From NCBI RefSeq assembly GCF_052044135.1, contig NZ_JBQDYF010000007.1, forward strand, positions 1 through 64,000: DNA of 64,000 bases, given 5' to 3'. A program made the position numbers and the translations under genes. The notes beneath the pieces were generated by a model. The model did not search any database and had not been told where the DNA came from. It saw only the letters and a list, made by a program, of their open reading frames with translations. Source of the DNA: Salinisphaera sp052044135. GTDB lineage: Bacteria; Pseudomonadota; Gammaproteobacteria; Nevskiales; Salinisphaeraceae. Shown piece after piece: positions 7,173 through 16,008 of the stretch. Position 1 is the stretch's first letter, and the number at the start of each line of letters is the position of its first letter.

Positions 7173-8678
7173 ATGCGCAACTCAAGTGCCGTTGCCACTG
7201 GCCTGATCCTGCTGGCCGGAGCCATCGCAACGGCCGGCCCGGCGGCGGCCGCGGACAACGGCGACTACAACCTGCCCGATCTCGGCCAGCCCGCCGATAC
7301 CGCGATGACGCCGAGCGAGGGAATACGCCTCGGGGCCCAGGTGATCGCGCAACTGCGCAGCCAGCACATGATCATCGAGGATCCCGAGCTGTCGGCTTAC
7401 GTGAACAGCGTCGGCCGGCGCCTGGCGCGTCATACCGACCGGCCCGCCGACGAGTTTCATTTTTATGTCATCGACAGCGACGATATCAACGCCTTTGCGC
7501 TGCCCGGCGGCGATATCGGGGTGAATGCCGGCCTTATTACGGCGACCAAGTCGGAGAGCGAGCTCGCCAGTGTGATGGCGCACGAAATCGCGCATGTCAC
7601 GCAACGCCATATCGCGCGCCAGATGGCGGAAAGCCGCGGCGATACCATTGCCACGCTCGCGACCGCCATTGTGGCGGCGGTTGCCGGCGCCGCGGCCGGC
7701 GGCGGCGGCGACGCGGCCATTGCCGCGATCACCGGCGGCATGTCACACCTCGGCATGCAACAACTGAGCTACACCCGCGCCGATGAGCATGAAGCCGATC
7801 GGGTGGGCATCCGCGATCTGGCACGGTCGGGCTACGACCCGCATGCCATGGGGCGCTTCTTCGGCACGCTACAGCGCCAGAGCGATCTCTACGGGCAACA
7901 ACTGCCGCAAATCCTACTCAGCCACCCCGTGACCTCGACTCGCATAGCCGAGGCCAACGCGCGCGCCGCGGATTATCCCAACGTCAGGGTCCACACCAAC
8001 CCGGAATACCCCTACATGCGCGCGCGCGCCCGCGTGCTCGAGGCGCAAAGCGCGAATGACATGCGCGATTACTTCAAGGGCGAAATCACCAGCGACCACC
8101 CGGCTGCCGCCGACAAGTACGGTTACGCGCTCGCGCTCAGCCGCCTGAGCCAGAACCAGCACGCCATCGCGCTGCTGCGCGCGGGGCTCAAGGCCCATCC
8201 CGACATCCTGGCCTGGCGCATGGGCCTGGCCGATGCGCTCAAGCAGGCCGGTGACAATGCCGAGGCCGACAACGTGCTGTCCACCGCGCTCAAGAAATTT
8301 CCCCACAGCGACCCGCTCAAACTCGCCTACGCCCAGAATCTCGAGGAGGAGGGCAAACCGGCCGTGATGCGCAATTATCTGCTGTCGCAGACCAGCGTGC
8401 TCAACACCTACCCGGCCGCGCAGCGCCTGCTCGCGCGCGGCGCCGGCAAACAGAACAACCTCGGCGAGGCCTACTACCGCCAGGCGCGGTATTTCGCCAT
8501 GCTCGACGATTATCCGCGGGCGATCAATCAACTCCGGACCGCGCTGCAGACCGCAAAATTGAGCGCCTACGACAAGTCCCGTTTGCGTGCGCTGCGCGAT
8601 CAGATGGTCCGCGCCTGTCACCGCGCGTGGTCGAAGGACAAATGCCGGCGCGGCGTCGCGAAAGGCAACGACTACTGA
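7173..8678 (+). CDS. bepA: periplasmic M48 metalloprotease/chaperone BepA with TPR domain
   Basis: BepA helps LptD assembly and degrades stalled outer-membrane proteins in the periplasm. The 501-residue precursor has a signal peptide ending near AAAA (about residue 27), a zinc protease domain with HEIAH at 137-141, a third ligand in the following DEHEADR segment, and C-terminal helical TPR-like repeats from about residue 290. The ATG at 7173 is preferred; TTG at 7164 is possible, and no strong ribosome site separates them. It is divergent from perM. Confidence 0.93.
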   Translation: MRNSSAVATGLILLAGAIATAGPAAAADNGDYNLPDLGQPADTAMTPSEGIRLGAQVIAQLRSQHMIIEDPELSAYVNSVGRRLARHTDRPADEFHFYVIDSDDINAFALPGGDIGVNAGLITATKSESELASVMAHEIAHVTQRHIARQMAESRGDTIATLATAIVAAVAGAAAGGGGDAAIAAITGGMSHLGMQQLSYTRADEHEADRVGIRDLARSGYDPHAMGRFFGTLQRQSDLYGQQLPQILLSHPVTSTRIAEANARAADYPNVRVHTNPEYPYMRARARVLEAQSANDMRDYFKGEITSDHPAAADKYGYALALSRLSQNQHAIALLRAGLKAHPDILAWRMGLADALKQAGDNAEADNVLSTALKKFPHSDPLKLAYAQNLEEEGKPAVMRNYLLSQTSVLNTYPAAQRLLARGAGKQNNLGEAYYRQARYFAMLDDYPRAINQLRTALQTAKLSAYDKSRLRALRDQMVRACHRAWSKDKCRRGVAKGNDY

Positions 8679-8995
8679 TACGCGCGCCGGCCCCGGTGTC
8701 GCCGTGGCGCCGCCCCCCCCGCCTCGACCCTGACCGCCCGCCAACCATCGACGTAGCCGGTGGCGCCGTCGCCTGCATCGAAACGACGCCGCATCCGGCG
8801 CCCGCATGTCGCGACCGACATGAAGACAATGCAACTGAGATATTCGCCGCAGTGACGCCTGGCGAGGCGGCCGCCACGCCGGCTCACGCGGGCGCGGCCC
8901 CGGTGCGTGGCGCGTGGTCCCGAGCCGGTCCGCGGTGCTGCCCGTCGCCGCGCGTCGCGGCGACCGGCCGCGAAACCGGCAGCGCGCTCCGGCCC
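8679..8995. other. gene-free interval between bepA and lapA (convergent)
   Basis: No reading frame here is protein-like. A run of eight C (8713-8720) is present. lapB, which follows lapA in many gammaproteobacteria, is not found here. Confidence 0.5.
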
Positions 8996-9286
8996 TCAGG
9001 TATTGTGGATCGGCATGCTGCGCAAGTTGGCGATTTCGGCCTCTGCATCCCTGAGCTGGCGGCGGGTGCTCGCCAGCCGGGCGCGAAGCTTGGCCATGCG
9101 CACCCCGCAAAGGATCAAGGCGAGAACCAGCCCCAGTAAAAACGCGCCACCCAGCAACACGGACAGCGGCGCTGCCGTGCGGGTCCATAATAGATCGACG
9201 GACGTCGAACCATAATTGAGGAACCCGAAGGCCAGACCGACGAAAACCGCCAGGATAACAATCAGGTTACGGATGAGGCGCAGCAT
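8996..9286 (-). CDS. lapA: LapA family inner-membrane protein (DUF1049)
   Basis: The 96-residue protein has two hydrophobic helices (about residues 4-26 and 41-62) separated by a short periplasmic loop, then a charged C-terminal coiled coil (RARLASTRRQLRDAEAEIANL). This matches LapA, partner of LapB in adjusting LpxC turnover and lipopolysaccharide synthesis in E. coli. It is the last gene of the rpsA-ihfB-lapA run, about 400 bp after ihfB. The usual neighbour lapB is missing downstream. Confidence 0.88.
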   Translation of the reverse strand: MLRLIRNLIVILAVFVGLAFGFLNYGSTSVDLLWTRTAAPLSVLLGGAFLLGLVLALILCGVRMAKLRARLASTRRQLRDAEAEIANLRSMPIHNT

Positions 9287-9683
9287 GACATTCCTCGTTG
9301 GATCGACGAGCGCATCGGCCCGAGACAGCCACCCAGTCTAGGGCCTGTTGCCGTTTGGTGCGAGTCCGCAATGGCCATCCGCAGACCGCGACTGCCCCGC
9401 CAAGAGCGCCAGCATCGCGCAGCGCAGCCGGCGGGCGCCGTACGCCCGTTACGATGAACCGGAGTCGCTACGGCAGGTACCGTTTCGCCCCACCTCGGGG
9501 ACAAAGCCAATCCATACCCGCCACCTGGCCGTGACGCGGCCACGGCAGTCGCGCGCATGGGAATCGATTCGCCCATTTGACATTGCCGCGGCGCCGCCCG
9601 CGCTGACCACGCTCGCAGCCGACGCTCACGCCCCGGGGGCGTACCGAGGCGCCCGCAGACACAGCGAACGGAACGGAACGCAG
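9287..9683. other. gene-free interval between ihfB and lapA
   Basis: No plausible coding frame. It contains one copy (9341-9358) of a short sequence that recurs next to the pheA start at 17119-17136. Confidence 0.5.
9341..9358. repeat. short dispersed repeat GGGCCTGTTGCCGTTTGG
   Basis: It matches 17119-17136 at 17 of 18 bases (GGGCCTGTTGACGTTTGG). Both copies lie just upstream of a minus-strand gene: lapA here, pheA there. Confidence 0.5.
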
Positions 9684-9971
9684 CTAGGATTGCGGCTTGT
9701 TGACGCGCTCGCGGAGTTCCTTGCCGGGCTTGAAATGCGGCACGAACTTGCGCGGAATATCCACGGCCTCGCCCGTCTTGGGGTTGCGGCCACGCCGCGC
9801 CGGTCGGTGATGGACCGAAAAACTGCCAAACCCACGGATCTCGACACGCCCGCCCTCGGCAAGCTCCTCGATCACGTCGTCCAGCAGCAGCTTGACGGCC
9901 AGCTCCACGTCACGCTGGGTCATATGTGCCTGGCGATCAACCAGACGCTCAATCAACTCGGATTTAGTCAT
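9684..9971 (-). CDS. ihfB: integration host factor subunit beta
   Basis: IhfB forms a heterodimer with IhfA that bends DNA sharply and serves in recombination, replication and promoter control. The 95-residue protein has the HU/IHF fold: N-terminal helices (MTKSELIERLVDRQAHMTQRDVELAV), then GGRVEIRGFGSFSVHHRPARRGRNPKTGE, the DNA-binding arm with its conserved Pro. The length is typical. It lies downstream of rpsA as in enterics and pseudomonads, but after the rpsA terminator, so it probably also has its own promoter. Confidence 0.97.
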   Translation of the reverse strand: MTKSELIERLVDRQAHMTQRDVELAVKLLLDDVIEELAEGGRVEIRGFGSFSVHHRPARRGRNPKTGEAVDIPRKFVPHFKPGKELRERVNKPQS

Positions 9972-10104
9972 CCAGCGCTCTCCCTAGAAACGCCGTCCCC
10001 CAATGACGTGCCGATATACGGCCCGCCCCAAAAACTTCGTTGCCGGCCGGCGGTTTGCGTACGCGTTATTCGCCGCCCCGCAGACAACCGTTAAGAGGCT
10101 AAGT

Positions 10105-10138
10105 AAAACACGGGGTGCACGCAAGCACCCCGTGTTTA
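10105..10138 (-). terminator. rho-independent terminator of rpsA
   Basis: A 13-base perfect stem (10106-10118 with 10125-10137) with a six-base loop, read on the minus strand, is followed by TTTTA. It starts 9 bp past the rpsA stop codon. Confidence 0.85.
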
Positions 10139-10146
10139 TCTTTCGC

Positions 10147-11826
10147 TTAGTTGTCGCGATCGGCCATCTGCTCCTTGAGCAGTTCGCCGAGACTGGTCGT
10201 ACCGGTCGAGGCATCGGTATCCGCGTAATCGCGCATCGCCTGCTGCTCGTCCTTTTCTTCCTTGGCCCGGATCGACAGGCTGATCGAGCGGTTGCGGCGA
10301 TCGACGCCGACAAAACGCGCCTCGACCGGCTCGCCTTCGGACAGCACCGAGCGTGCATCCTCGACCCGTTCGCGCGAAATGTCCGACGCCCGGATGTAGC
10401 CCGTCACATCGTTGCCGAGATCGACGGTCGCGCCACGGGCATCGACCGAGGCGATGGTACCGGAGACGATACTGCCCTTCGGATGGTCGGCCACGAACGA
10501 ACCCATCGGATCCTGGGCCAGCTGCTTGATGCCCAGCGAGATGCGCTCGCGGTCGGCATCGATGGCCAGCACCACGGCCTCGACCTCGTCGCCCTTGGAG
10601 TATTCACGGACGACTTCCTCGCCCGGCTCGTTCCAGGACAGGTCCGACAGGTGAACCAGGCCGTCGATGTTGCCCGGCAGACCGACGAAGATGCCGAAGT
10701 CGGTGATCGACTTGATCTGACCGGTGACGACGTCGTTGCGCGCGTGCTGCGCGGCGAAGTCTTCCCACGGGTTCGACTGGCATTGCTTCATACCGAGCGA
10801 GATGCGACGACGCTCTTCGTCGATCTCGAGCACCATGACCTCGACCTCGTCGCCGACCGACACGATCTGGTTCGGGTTGACGTTCTTGTTGGTCCAGTCC
10901 ATCTCGGACACGTGCACCAGGCCTTCCACGCCTTCCTCGATCTCGACGAAGGCGCCGTAGTCGGTGATGTTGGTGACGTTACCGAACAGACGGGTGTGCT
11001 CGGGATAACGACGCGCGATATTCACCCACGGATCGTCGCCCAGCTGCTTCAGGCCGAGCGAGACACGGGTGCGCTCTCGATCGAACTTGAGCACCTTGAC
11101 TTCGATTTCCTCGCCCACGTTGACCACGTCCGAGGGATCCTTGATCCGCTTCCAGGACATGTCGGTGATGTGCAGCAGGCCGTCGATGCCACCCAGGTCC
11201 ACGAACGCGCCGTAGTCGACAAGATTCTTGACGATGCCCTTGAGCACGATGCCTTCCTGCAGCGTGTCGAGCAGCTGCTTGCGCTCTTCGCTGTACTCTT
11301 CCTTGAGCACGTCGCGACGCGAGACCACCACGTTGTTGCGCAGGCGGTCCAGCTTGATGACGCGGAACTCGAGCGGCTTGCCTTCGAGGTAGGTCGTATC
11401 GCGCACCGGGCGCACGTCGACCAGCGAGCCCGGCAGGAACGCGCGGATGTTGCCCACATCGACGGTGTAGCCGCCCTTGACCTTGCCGGAGATATGGCCG
11501 ACAACCGATTCGCTGTTCTCGTAGGCTTCGGTGAGGAAGTCCCAGGTACGGATCCGCTGTGCCTTTTCCTTCGACAGGCGGGTGGCGCCGAAGCCGTCTT
11601 CCACGGCCTCGAGGGCGACTTCGACCTTGTCGCCTTCGCCAACGGTCAGTTCGCCGTTCTCGTCGTAGAATTCATCGATCGGGATCACGCCTTCGGACTT
11701 GAGGCCCGCATCGACGATCACGACATCGTTCTTTACTTCCAGCACCTCGGCGTTGATGAGGGAACCGGGCTGCATGGTACGACCCTGCAGACTTTGCTCG
11801 AATAGTTCGGCGAAACTTTCAGACAT
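10147..11826 (-). CDS. rpsA: 30S ribosomal protein S1
   Basis: S1 binds mRNA and recruits it to the 30S subunit. The 559-residue protein has six consecutive S1 (OB-fold) repeats, the later four with the repeated pattern V-x-x-I-T-D-(F/Y)-G-(A/I)-F-V followed by GLVHxSD/E. Length equals the E. coli protein (557). The C-terminal tail (STGTTSLGELLKEQMADRD) is short. The 111-bp leader behind cmk is a likely site of autogenous control, as in E. coli, but no structure was assigned. Confidence 0.98.
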   Translation of the reverse strand: MSESFAELFEQSLQGRTMQPGSLINAEVLEVKNDVVIVDAGLKSEGVIPIDEFYDENGELTVGEGDKVEVALEAVEDGFGATRLSKEKAQRIRTWDFLTEAYENSESVVGHISGKVKGGYTVDVGNIRAFLPGSLVDVRPVRDTTYLEGKPLEFRVIKLDRLRNNVVVSRRDVLKEEYSEERKQLLDTLQEGIVLKGIVKNLVDYGAFVDLGGIDGLLHITDMSWKRIKDPSDVVNVGEEIEVKVLKFDRERTRVSLGLKQLGDDPWVNIARRYPEHTRLFGNVTNITDYGAFVEIEEGVEGLVHVSEMDWTNKNVNPNQIVSVGDEVEVMVLEIDEERRRISLGMKQCQSNPWEDFAAQHARNDVVTGQIKSITDFGIFVGLPGNIDGLVHLSDLSWNEPGEEVVREYSKGDEVEAVVLAIDADRERISLGIKQLAQDPMGSFVADHPKGSIVSGTIASVDARGATVDLGNDVTGYIRASDISRERVEDARSVLSEGEPVEARFVGVDRRNRSISLSIRAKEEKDEQQAMRDYADTDASTGTTSLGELLKEQMADRDN

Positions 11827-11937
11827 GAGTGGGGAAAATCCTGCGGCGCCCAGACTATCGACGCCATCCGTTGTTGAAAAGACAAAAACACCGCCCGCGG
11901 CATTGCACCACGAACGGACCCGTTCGAGGCCGGCAGG

Positions 11938-12636
11938 TCAGTCGACGCGCCAGCCCTTGGCCGCCACCAGGTCGTGAATCTTCTCCAACGAGGTGGCCAC
12001 ATCCTCGCCGGTCGTGTCGATGACATGGGCATCGGCCGCCGGCTTGAGTGGAGCCGCATCCCGCGACGCGTCGCGTTGGTCGCGCTCCACAATCTCACGA
12101 TATATCCGCTCAAGATTAGCAGCAACACCTTTTTCGGACAACTGCGCGTAACGGCGGCGGGCGCGTTCGTGGGCAGAGGCCGTGATGTAGAGCTTCAAAT
12201 CCGCCTGCGGGAAGATTACTGTGCCCATGTCGCGGCCATCGGCGACCAGCCCCGGGGGCACCACGAAATCGCGCTGGCGCGCCAACAGCGCCTGGCGGAT
12301 GGCAGGCAGGGCCGCCCAGCGCGAGGCTGCTTCCGAGACATCGTCGGCCCGGATGGCGTCGGTGACATCCGCGCCCGCCAGCTCGACGCGCTGGCCGGCC
12401 CCCGTATCGGGCACAAAGTGTACCGCCAGCCCCTGCGCGATGACGGCCGCGCGCGCCCGGTCGGCGTCGGCACCGGGGTTGAGCCCTTCGCGCAATGCGG
12501 ACAGGCCCACCAGGCGATACAGGGCGCCGCTGTCGAGCAGCCACCACCCGAGGCCGCGCGCCAGTTCCGAGGCCAGCGTGCCCTTGCCGGCGCCGCCCGG
12601 GCCATCGAGCGTGATCACGGGCGCACCGGCGGTCAT
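11938..12636 (-). CDS. cmk: cytidylate kinase
   Basis: Cmk phosphorylates CMP and dCMP, recycling nucleotides released by RNA turnover. The 232-residue P-loop kinase starts MTAGAPVITLDGPGGAGKGT (Walker A GPGGAGKGT). It carries the CMP-binding segment VADGRDMGTVIFPQADLKLYITA and the lid HERARRRYAQL. Its ATG overlaps the aroA stop region by four bases, indicating translational coupling. Confidence 0.96.
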   Translation of the reverse strand: MTAGAPVITLDGPGGAGKGTLASELARGLGWWLLDSGALYRLVGLSALREGLNPGADADRARAAVIAQGLAVHFVPDTGAGQRVELAGADVTDAIRADDVSEAASRWAALPAIRQALLARQRDFVVPPGLVADGRDMGTVIFPQADLKLYITASAHERARRRYAQLSEKGVAANLERIYREIVERDQRDASRDAAPLKPAADAHVIDTTGEDVATSLEKIHDLVAAKGWRVD

Positions 12637-13958
12637 GATGGTGCCCGCGTCTGGATGTTCAGGCCGGTCTGTGCCGCGAGCTCGACGAAGCCGGGAAAAG
12701 AGGTATCGACGTAGTCGCAGTCATCGATGACGATGGGCGCGGACGCCCGCAGCCCCGCCATCGCGAACGACATGGCGATGCGGTGATCCTCGTGGCTGGC
12801 GATCTCGCCGCCGCCGAAGGCGTCGCCTTGCGGGCGCCCGACGAGGGTCAGGCCATCCTCGACTTCGTGGCAGTCCACCCCGAGTTGGCGCAGCCCTTGC
12901 GCCATCACGGCGATCCGGTCGCATTCCTTGACCCGCAACTCGGCCGCACCGGTCACGCGCGTGGTGCCGGCGGCACAGGCCGCGGCCACGAAGATCGCCG
13001 GGCATTCATCGATCGCGAGCTCGACCTCGGCGGCGCCGATGTCGATGCCGCGCAGTTCGGCCGAGCGCACCCGGATATCGGCCACCGGCTCGCCGGCCTG
13101 GTCGCGCTCGTTTTCGAGCGTGATATCGGCGCCCATGGCCAGCAGAATATCGATCACACCGCGCCGCGTCGCATTGATGCCGACGCCGCGCAGGGTGATG
13201 TCGCCGCCCCTTGCGATCGACGCCCCGACCATGAAAAACGCCGCCGAAGACAGATCCGCCGGCACCTCGACATCGGTGGCCGAAAGCGCCTGGCCACCGG
13301 CCAGGGCCACCGTGTTGCCGTCGCGCGCGATCCCGACGCCGAATGCGTCGAGCATGCGCTCGGTATGATCGCGGGAAACCCCCGGTTCGTGCACGCGCGT
13401 CGTGCCCTCGGCATACAGCCCGGCCAGCAGCACGCAGGACTTGATCTGCGCGCTGGCGACCGGCGGCGTGTAGTCGATCGCGGCGAGCCGGGCGCCGCCG
13501 GTGATCGAAAGCGGGGCCCGGTCGCCGTCGCGGCCCGCGATCTTCGCGCCCATCCGGCGCAATGGATCGATGACGCGCTTCATCGGCCGGCGCGACAGGC
13601 TGGCGTCGCCGGTCAACACGGAATCGAAGGCCTGTCCGGCCATGATGCCGGACAGCAGCCGCATCGAGGTACCGGAATTGCCCAGATCCAGCGCCGCCGC
13701 GGGGGCATGCAGGCCGTGCAGGCCCATGCCCTCGATCACACGCGTGGCGCCTTCCAGCCCATGCGTCACCCCCATGGCGCCGAATGCGTTCAGGGTGGCA
13801 AGGCAATCGGCGCTTTCCAGAAAACCCGAAATACGGCTGGTGCCCCGCGCCAGCGAGGCGAACATGATCGCCCGGTGCGAAATCGACTTGTCGCCGGGCA
13901 CCGTGACCTCGCCGCTCAACGCGCCCCCGGGTTGTACGTGAAAGGTCCTACCGTTCAT
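12633..13958 (-). CDS. aroA: 3-phosphoshikimate 1-carboxyvinyltransferase (EPSP synthase)
   Basis: AroA transfers enolpyruvate from PEP to shikimate-3-phosphate, the sixth step of the shikimate pathway. The 441-residue protein shows PGDKSISHRAIMFASLA near the N-terminus, LGNSGTSMRLLSGIMAG for PEP binding, and the C-terminal acidic/arginine elements around VKECDRIAVMA and HEDHRIAMSFA. It overlaps tyrA and cmk by four bases on each side, so the three are translated as one operon. Confidence 0.97.
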   Translation of the reverse strand: MNGRTFHVQPGGALSGEVTVPGDKSISHRAIMFASLARGTSRISGFLESADCLATLNAFGAMGVTHGLEGATRVIEGMGLHGLHAPAAALDLGNSGTSMRLLSGIMAGQAFDSVLTGDASLSRRPMKRVIDPLRRMGAKIAGRDGDRAPLSITGGARLAAIDYTPPVASAQIKSCVLLAGLYAEGTTRVHEPGVSRDHTERMLDAFGVGIARDGNTVALAGGQALSATDVEVPADLSSAAFFMVGASIARGGDITLRGVGINATRRGVIDILLAMGADITLENERDQAGEPVADIRVRSAELRGIDIGAAEVELAIDECPAIFVAAACAAGTTRVTGAAELRVKECDRIAVMAQGLRQLGVDCHEVEDGLTLVGRPQGDAFGGGEIASHEDHRIAMSFAMAGLRASAPIVIDDCDYVDTSFPGFVELAAQTGLNIQTRAPS

Positions 13959-14863
13959 CGCTCGTCGCGCTCCCGCTGTGACGCAAACCCATCGCGCGCG
14001 GTTTTCGCGCGCTGGAAAACTTCATGAACCCGCCCGTCGTCGCCGGCGGCGATGTCGGCCCGTACCCGCTGGAGCCGTTCGATGTAGGCGTCGAGCGTGT
14101 GCAGAACCGGCTCGCGATTGGCGCTGACGATATCGCGCCACAACGCCGGATCGCTAGAGGCGATGCGGGTGAAATCGGCGAAGCCACCGGCCGCATAGGC
14201 GAAAATTTCGGTACGCTCGGCCATCGCGGCCAGCGTATCGACCAGGGTATAGGCCAGCACATGCGGTACGTGGCTGGTCGCCGCCAGCACCTCGTCGTGG
14301 TGCGCCACCGTCATGTGCGAGACCCGCGCGCCGAGCGCCGCCCACATCGCCTCCACCGTGGCGATCGCCGCCGCCCCGGTCTGTTTGTCCGGCGTCAGGA
14401 TCACGCGCCGGGCGTTGAACAATGTGGCGAAGCCCGCCTCGATGCCGCTGTTTTCCGTGCCCGCAATCGGGTGACCCGGCACGAAACGCGCCCGCGCCGC
14501 GGGCGCGAACAGGCGCTGTGCCGCCCGCACCACGCTGGCCTTGCTGCTGCCGGTATCGGTGACGATCGCCTCGGGCGGTCGCGCGGCGGCGATCTCGCGC
14601 AACACCGGGTCGAGCGCGCCCGGGGGCGTGGCCATGACGATCAGATCGGCGTCGGCGACGGCCGGCGCGATCCGGCTGTGGCACGCATCCACCAGATCGA
14701 GTTCCACCGCACGCGCCGCATCCGCCTGCTGAACCACGGCGCCGGAAAGATGGCCGGCGTAGCCGGCCACGCGCAGCCCGCGCGCGATGGAACCGCCGAT
14801 CAAACCCAGCCCCACGATCGCGATACGGTCGATATCGGGCAACACGGCGCCACGGTTCGTCAT
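13955..14863 (-). CDS. tyrA: prephenate dehydrogenase
   Basis: TyrA oxidatively decarboxylates prephenate to 4-hydroxyphenylpyruvate for tyrosine synthesis. The 302-residue protein has an N-terminal NAD-binding Rossmann motif GLGLIGGSIARGL (about residues 18-30), the segment GHPIAGTENSGIEAG, and a helical C-terminal dimerisation domain containing AHHDEVLAATSHVPH. There is no fused chorismate mutase (that is in pheA) and no ACT domain, unlike enteric TyrA. It overlaps hisC and aroA by four bases each. Confidence 0.94.
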   Translation of the reverse strand: MTNRGAVLPDIDRIAIVGLGLIGGSIARGLRVAGYAGHLSGAVVQQADAARAVELDLVDACHSRIAPAVADADLIVMATPPGALDPVLREIAAARPPEAIVTDTGSSKASVVRAAQRLFAPAARARFVPGHPIAGTENSGIEAGFATLFNARRVILTPDKQTGAAAIATVEAMWAALGARVSHMTVAHHDEVLAATSHVPHVLAYTLVDTLAAMAERTEIFAYAAGGFADFTRIASSDPALWRDIVSANREPVLHTLDAYIERLQRVRADIAAGDDGRVHEVFQRAKTARDGFASQRERDER

Positions 14864-15981
14864 AGGCCGAGCACGCGGTCGAGCGCCGCGATGAAGCGGT
14901 CGTTATCGGCGGCGCCCCCTACGGTCACGCGCAAATGCTTCGGCAGCCCATAGCCGGCCAGCGGCCGCACGATCACGCCTTCATGCAGCAGCGCCTGGTA
15001 AACCGGGCGTGCCTCGCGCCCGGTATCGAAGGTGACGAAATTGGCCTGGCTCGGCAGGCAGGCGAGCCCCCGCGCCGCCAACGCATCGCCCAGACGCGCG
15101 CGTTCCTGCGTGTTGGACGCAATCGAGCGCGCGATGAAGTCGTGGTCGTCGATGGCGGCGGCCGCGCAATGCAGCGCGAGCATGTTCACGTTGAACGGCT
15201 GGCGAATACGATTGAGGAAATCCGCCACCGTGGTCGAACTCAGGCCATAGCCGAAGCGCAGCGCGGCCATGCCGAAGATCTTGGAGAAGGTCCGCGTGAT
15301 GACGAGATTGTCGTATCGCGCCAGCCAGGCGGCCTCGTCGACCATCGCCGCCTGCGTCTGGTATTCGATGTAGGCCTGATCCAGCAGCACGACCGTCGCC
15401 GGCGGCACGCGATCGAGAAATGCCGCCAGCGCGTCGGGCGTGGCCCAGGTGCCGGTCGGATTGTTCGGGTTGGCGATGAACACCACGCCGGTGTTGTCGT
15501 CGATCGCCGCGAGCATGGCGTCCAGATCGTGCCCGTAGGGCATCTCACCATCGCCGGGCAGCGCCGGCACTTCGCGCACGTCAGCGCCCACGGCACGCGC
15601 GACGATCGGGTAGACCGCGAACGAATGCTGCGAGACCACCGCGTTCTTGCCCGGGCCGAGAAACACCCGTCCGGTGAGCTCGAGGATGTCATCCGAGCCA
15701 TTGCCGAGCGTAACGCGGTCGGGCTCGACACCATGACGCGCGGCAATTTTATGCTTGAGTTCGTAACCGCTGCCGTCCGGGTAGCGGTACAGATCGCCCT
15801 CGAAATTCGCCAACGCCGCGCGTGCGGCCGGCGCGGTGCCGAGCGGGTTTTCGTTGGAGGCGAGCTTGATGATCGAGGTCAGACCCAGCTCGCGCTTGAG
15901 GTCCTCGATCGGCTTGCCCGGCACGTAGGCGGACAGCCCGTGAATTCCGGCGTGGGCCTGTTCGGACAGGGTTTTCGGCAT
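14860..15981 (-). CDS. hisC: histidinol-phosphate aminotransferase
   Basis: HisC is a fold-type I PLP transaminase for histidine synthesis, and in this operon setting may also serve aromatic amino acid transamination. The 373-residue protein contains LASNENPLG near the N-terminus, NPNNPTGTWATPDAL, and the PLP lysine in RTFSKIFGMAALRFGYG. ATG at 15981 is used; TTG at 16002 would add seven residues before the conserved region. It lies between pheA and tyrA, the arrangement known in Pseudomonas. Confidence 0.95.
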   Translation of the reverse strand: MPKTLSEQAHAGIHGLSAYVPGKPIEDLKRELGLTSIIKLASNENPLGTAPAARAALANFEGDLYRYPDGSGYELKHKIAARHGVEPDRVTLGNGSDDILELTGRVFLGPGKNAVVSQHSFAVYPIVARAVGADVREVPALPGDGEMPYGHDLDAMLAAIDDNTGVVFIANPNNPTGTWATPDALAAFLDRVPPATVVLLDQAYIEYQTQAAMVDEAAWLARYDNLVITRTFSKIFGMAALRFGYGLSSTTVADFLNRIRQPFNVNMLALHCAAAAIDDHDFIARSIASNTQERARLGDALAARGLACLPSQANFVTFDTGREARPVYQALLHEGVIVRPLAGYGLPKHLRVTVGGAADNDRFIAALDRVLGL

Positions 15982-16008
15982 GACGCTATCTCGACGTGAC
16001 AATCGACA

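Noticed and set aside
8713..8720. C8 run after bepA as a phase-variation tract
   Set aside because: It lies after the bepA stop with no reading frame around it.
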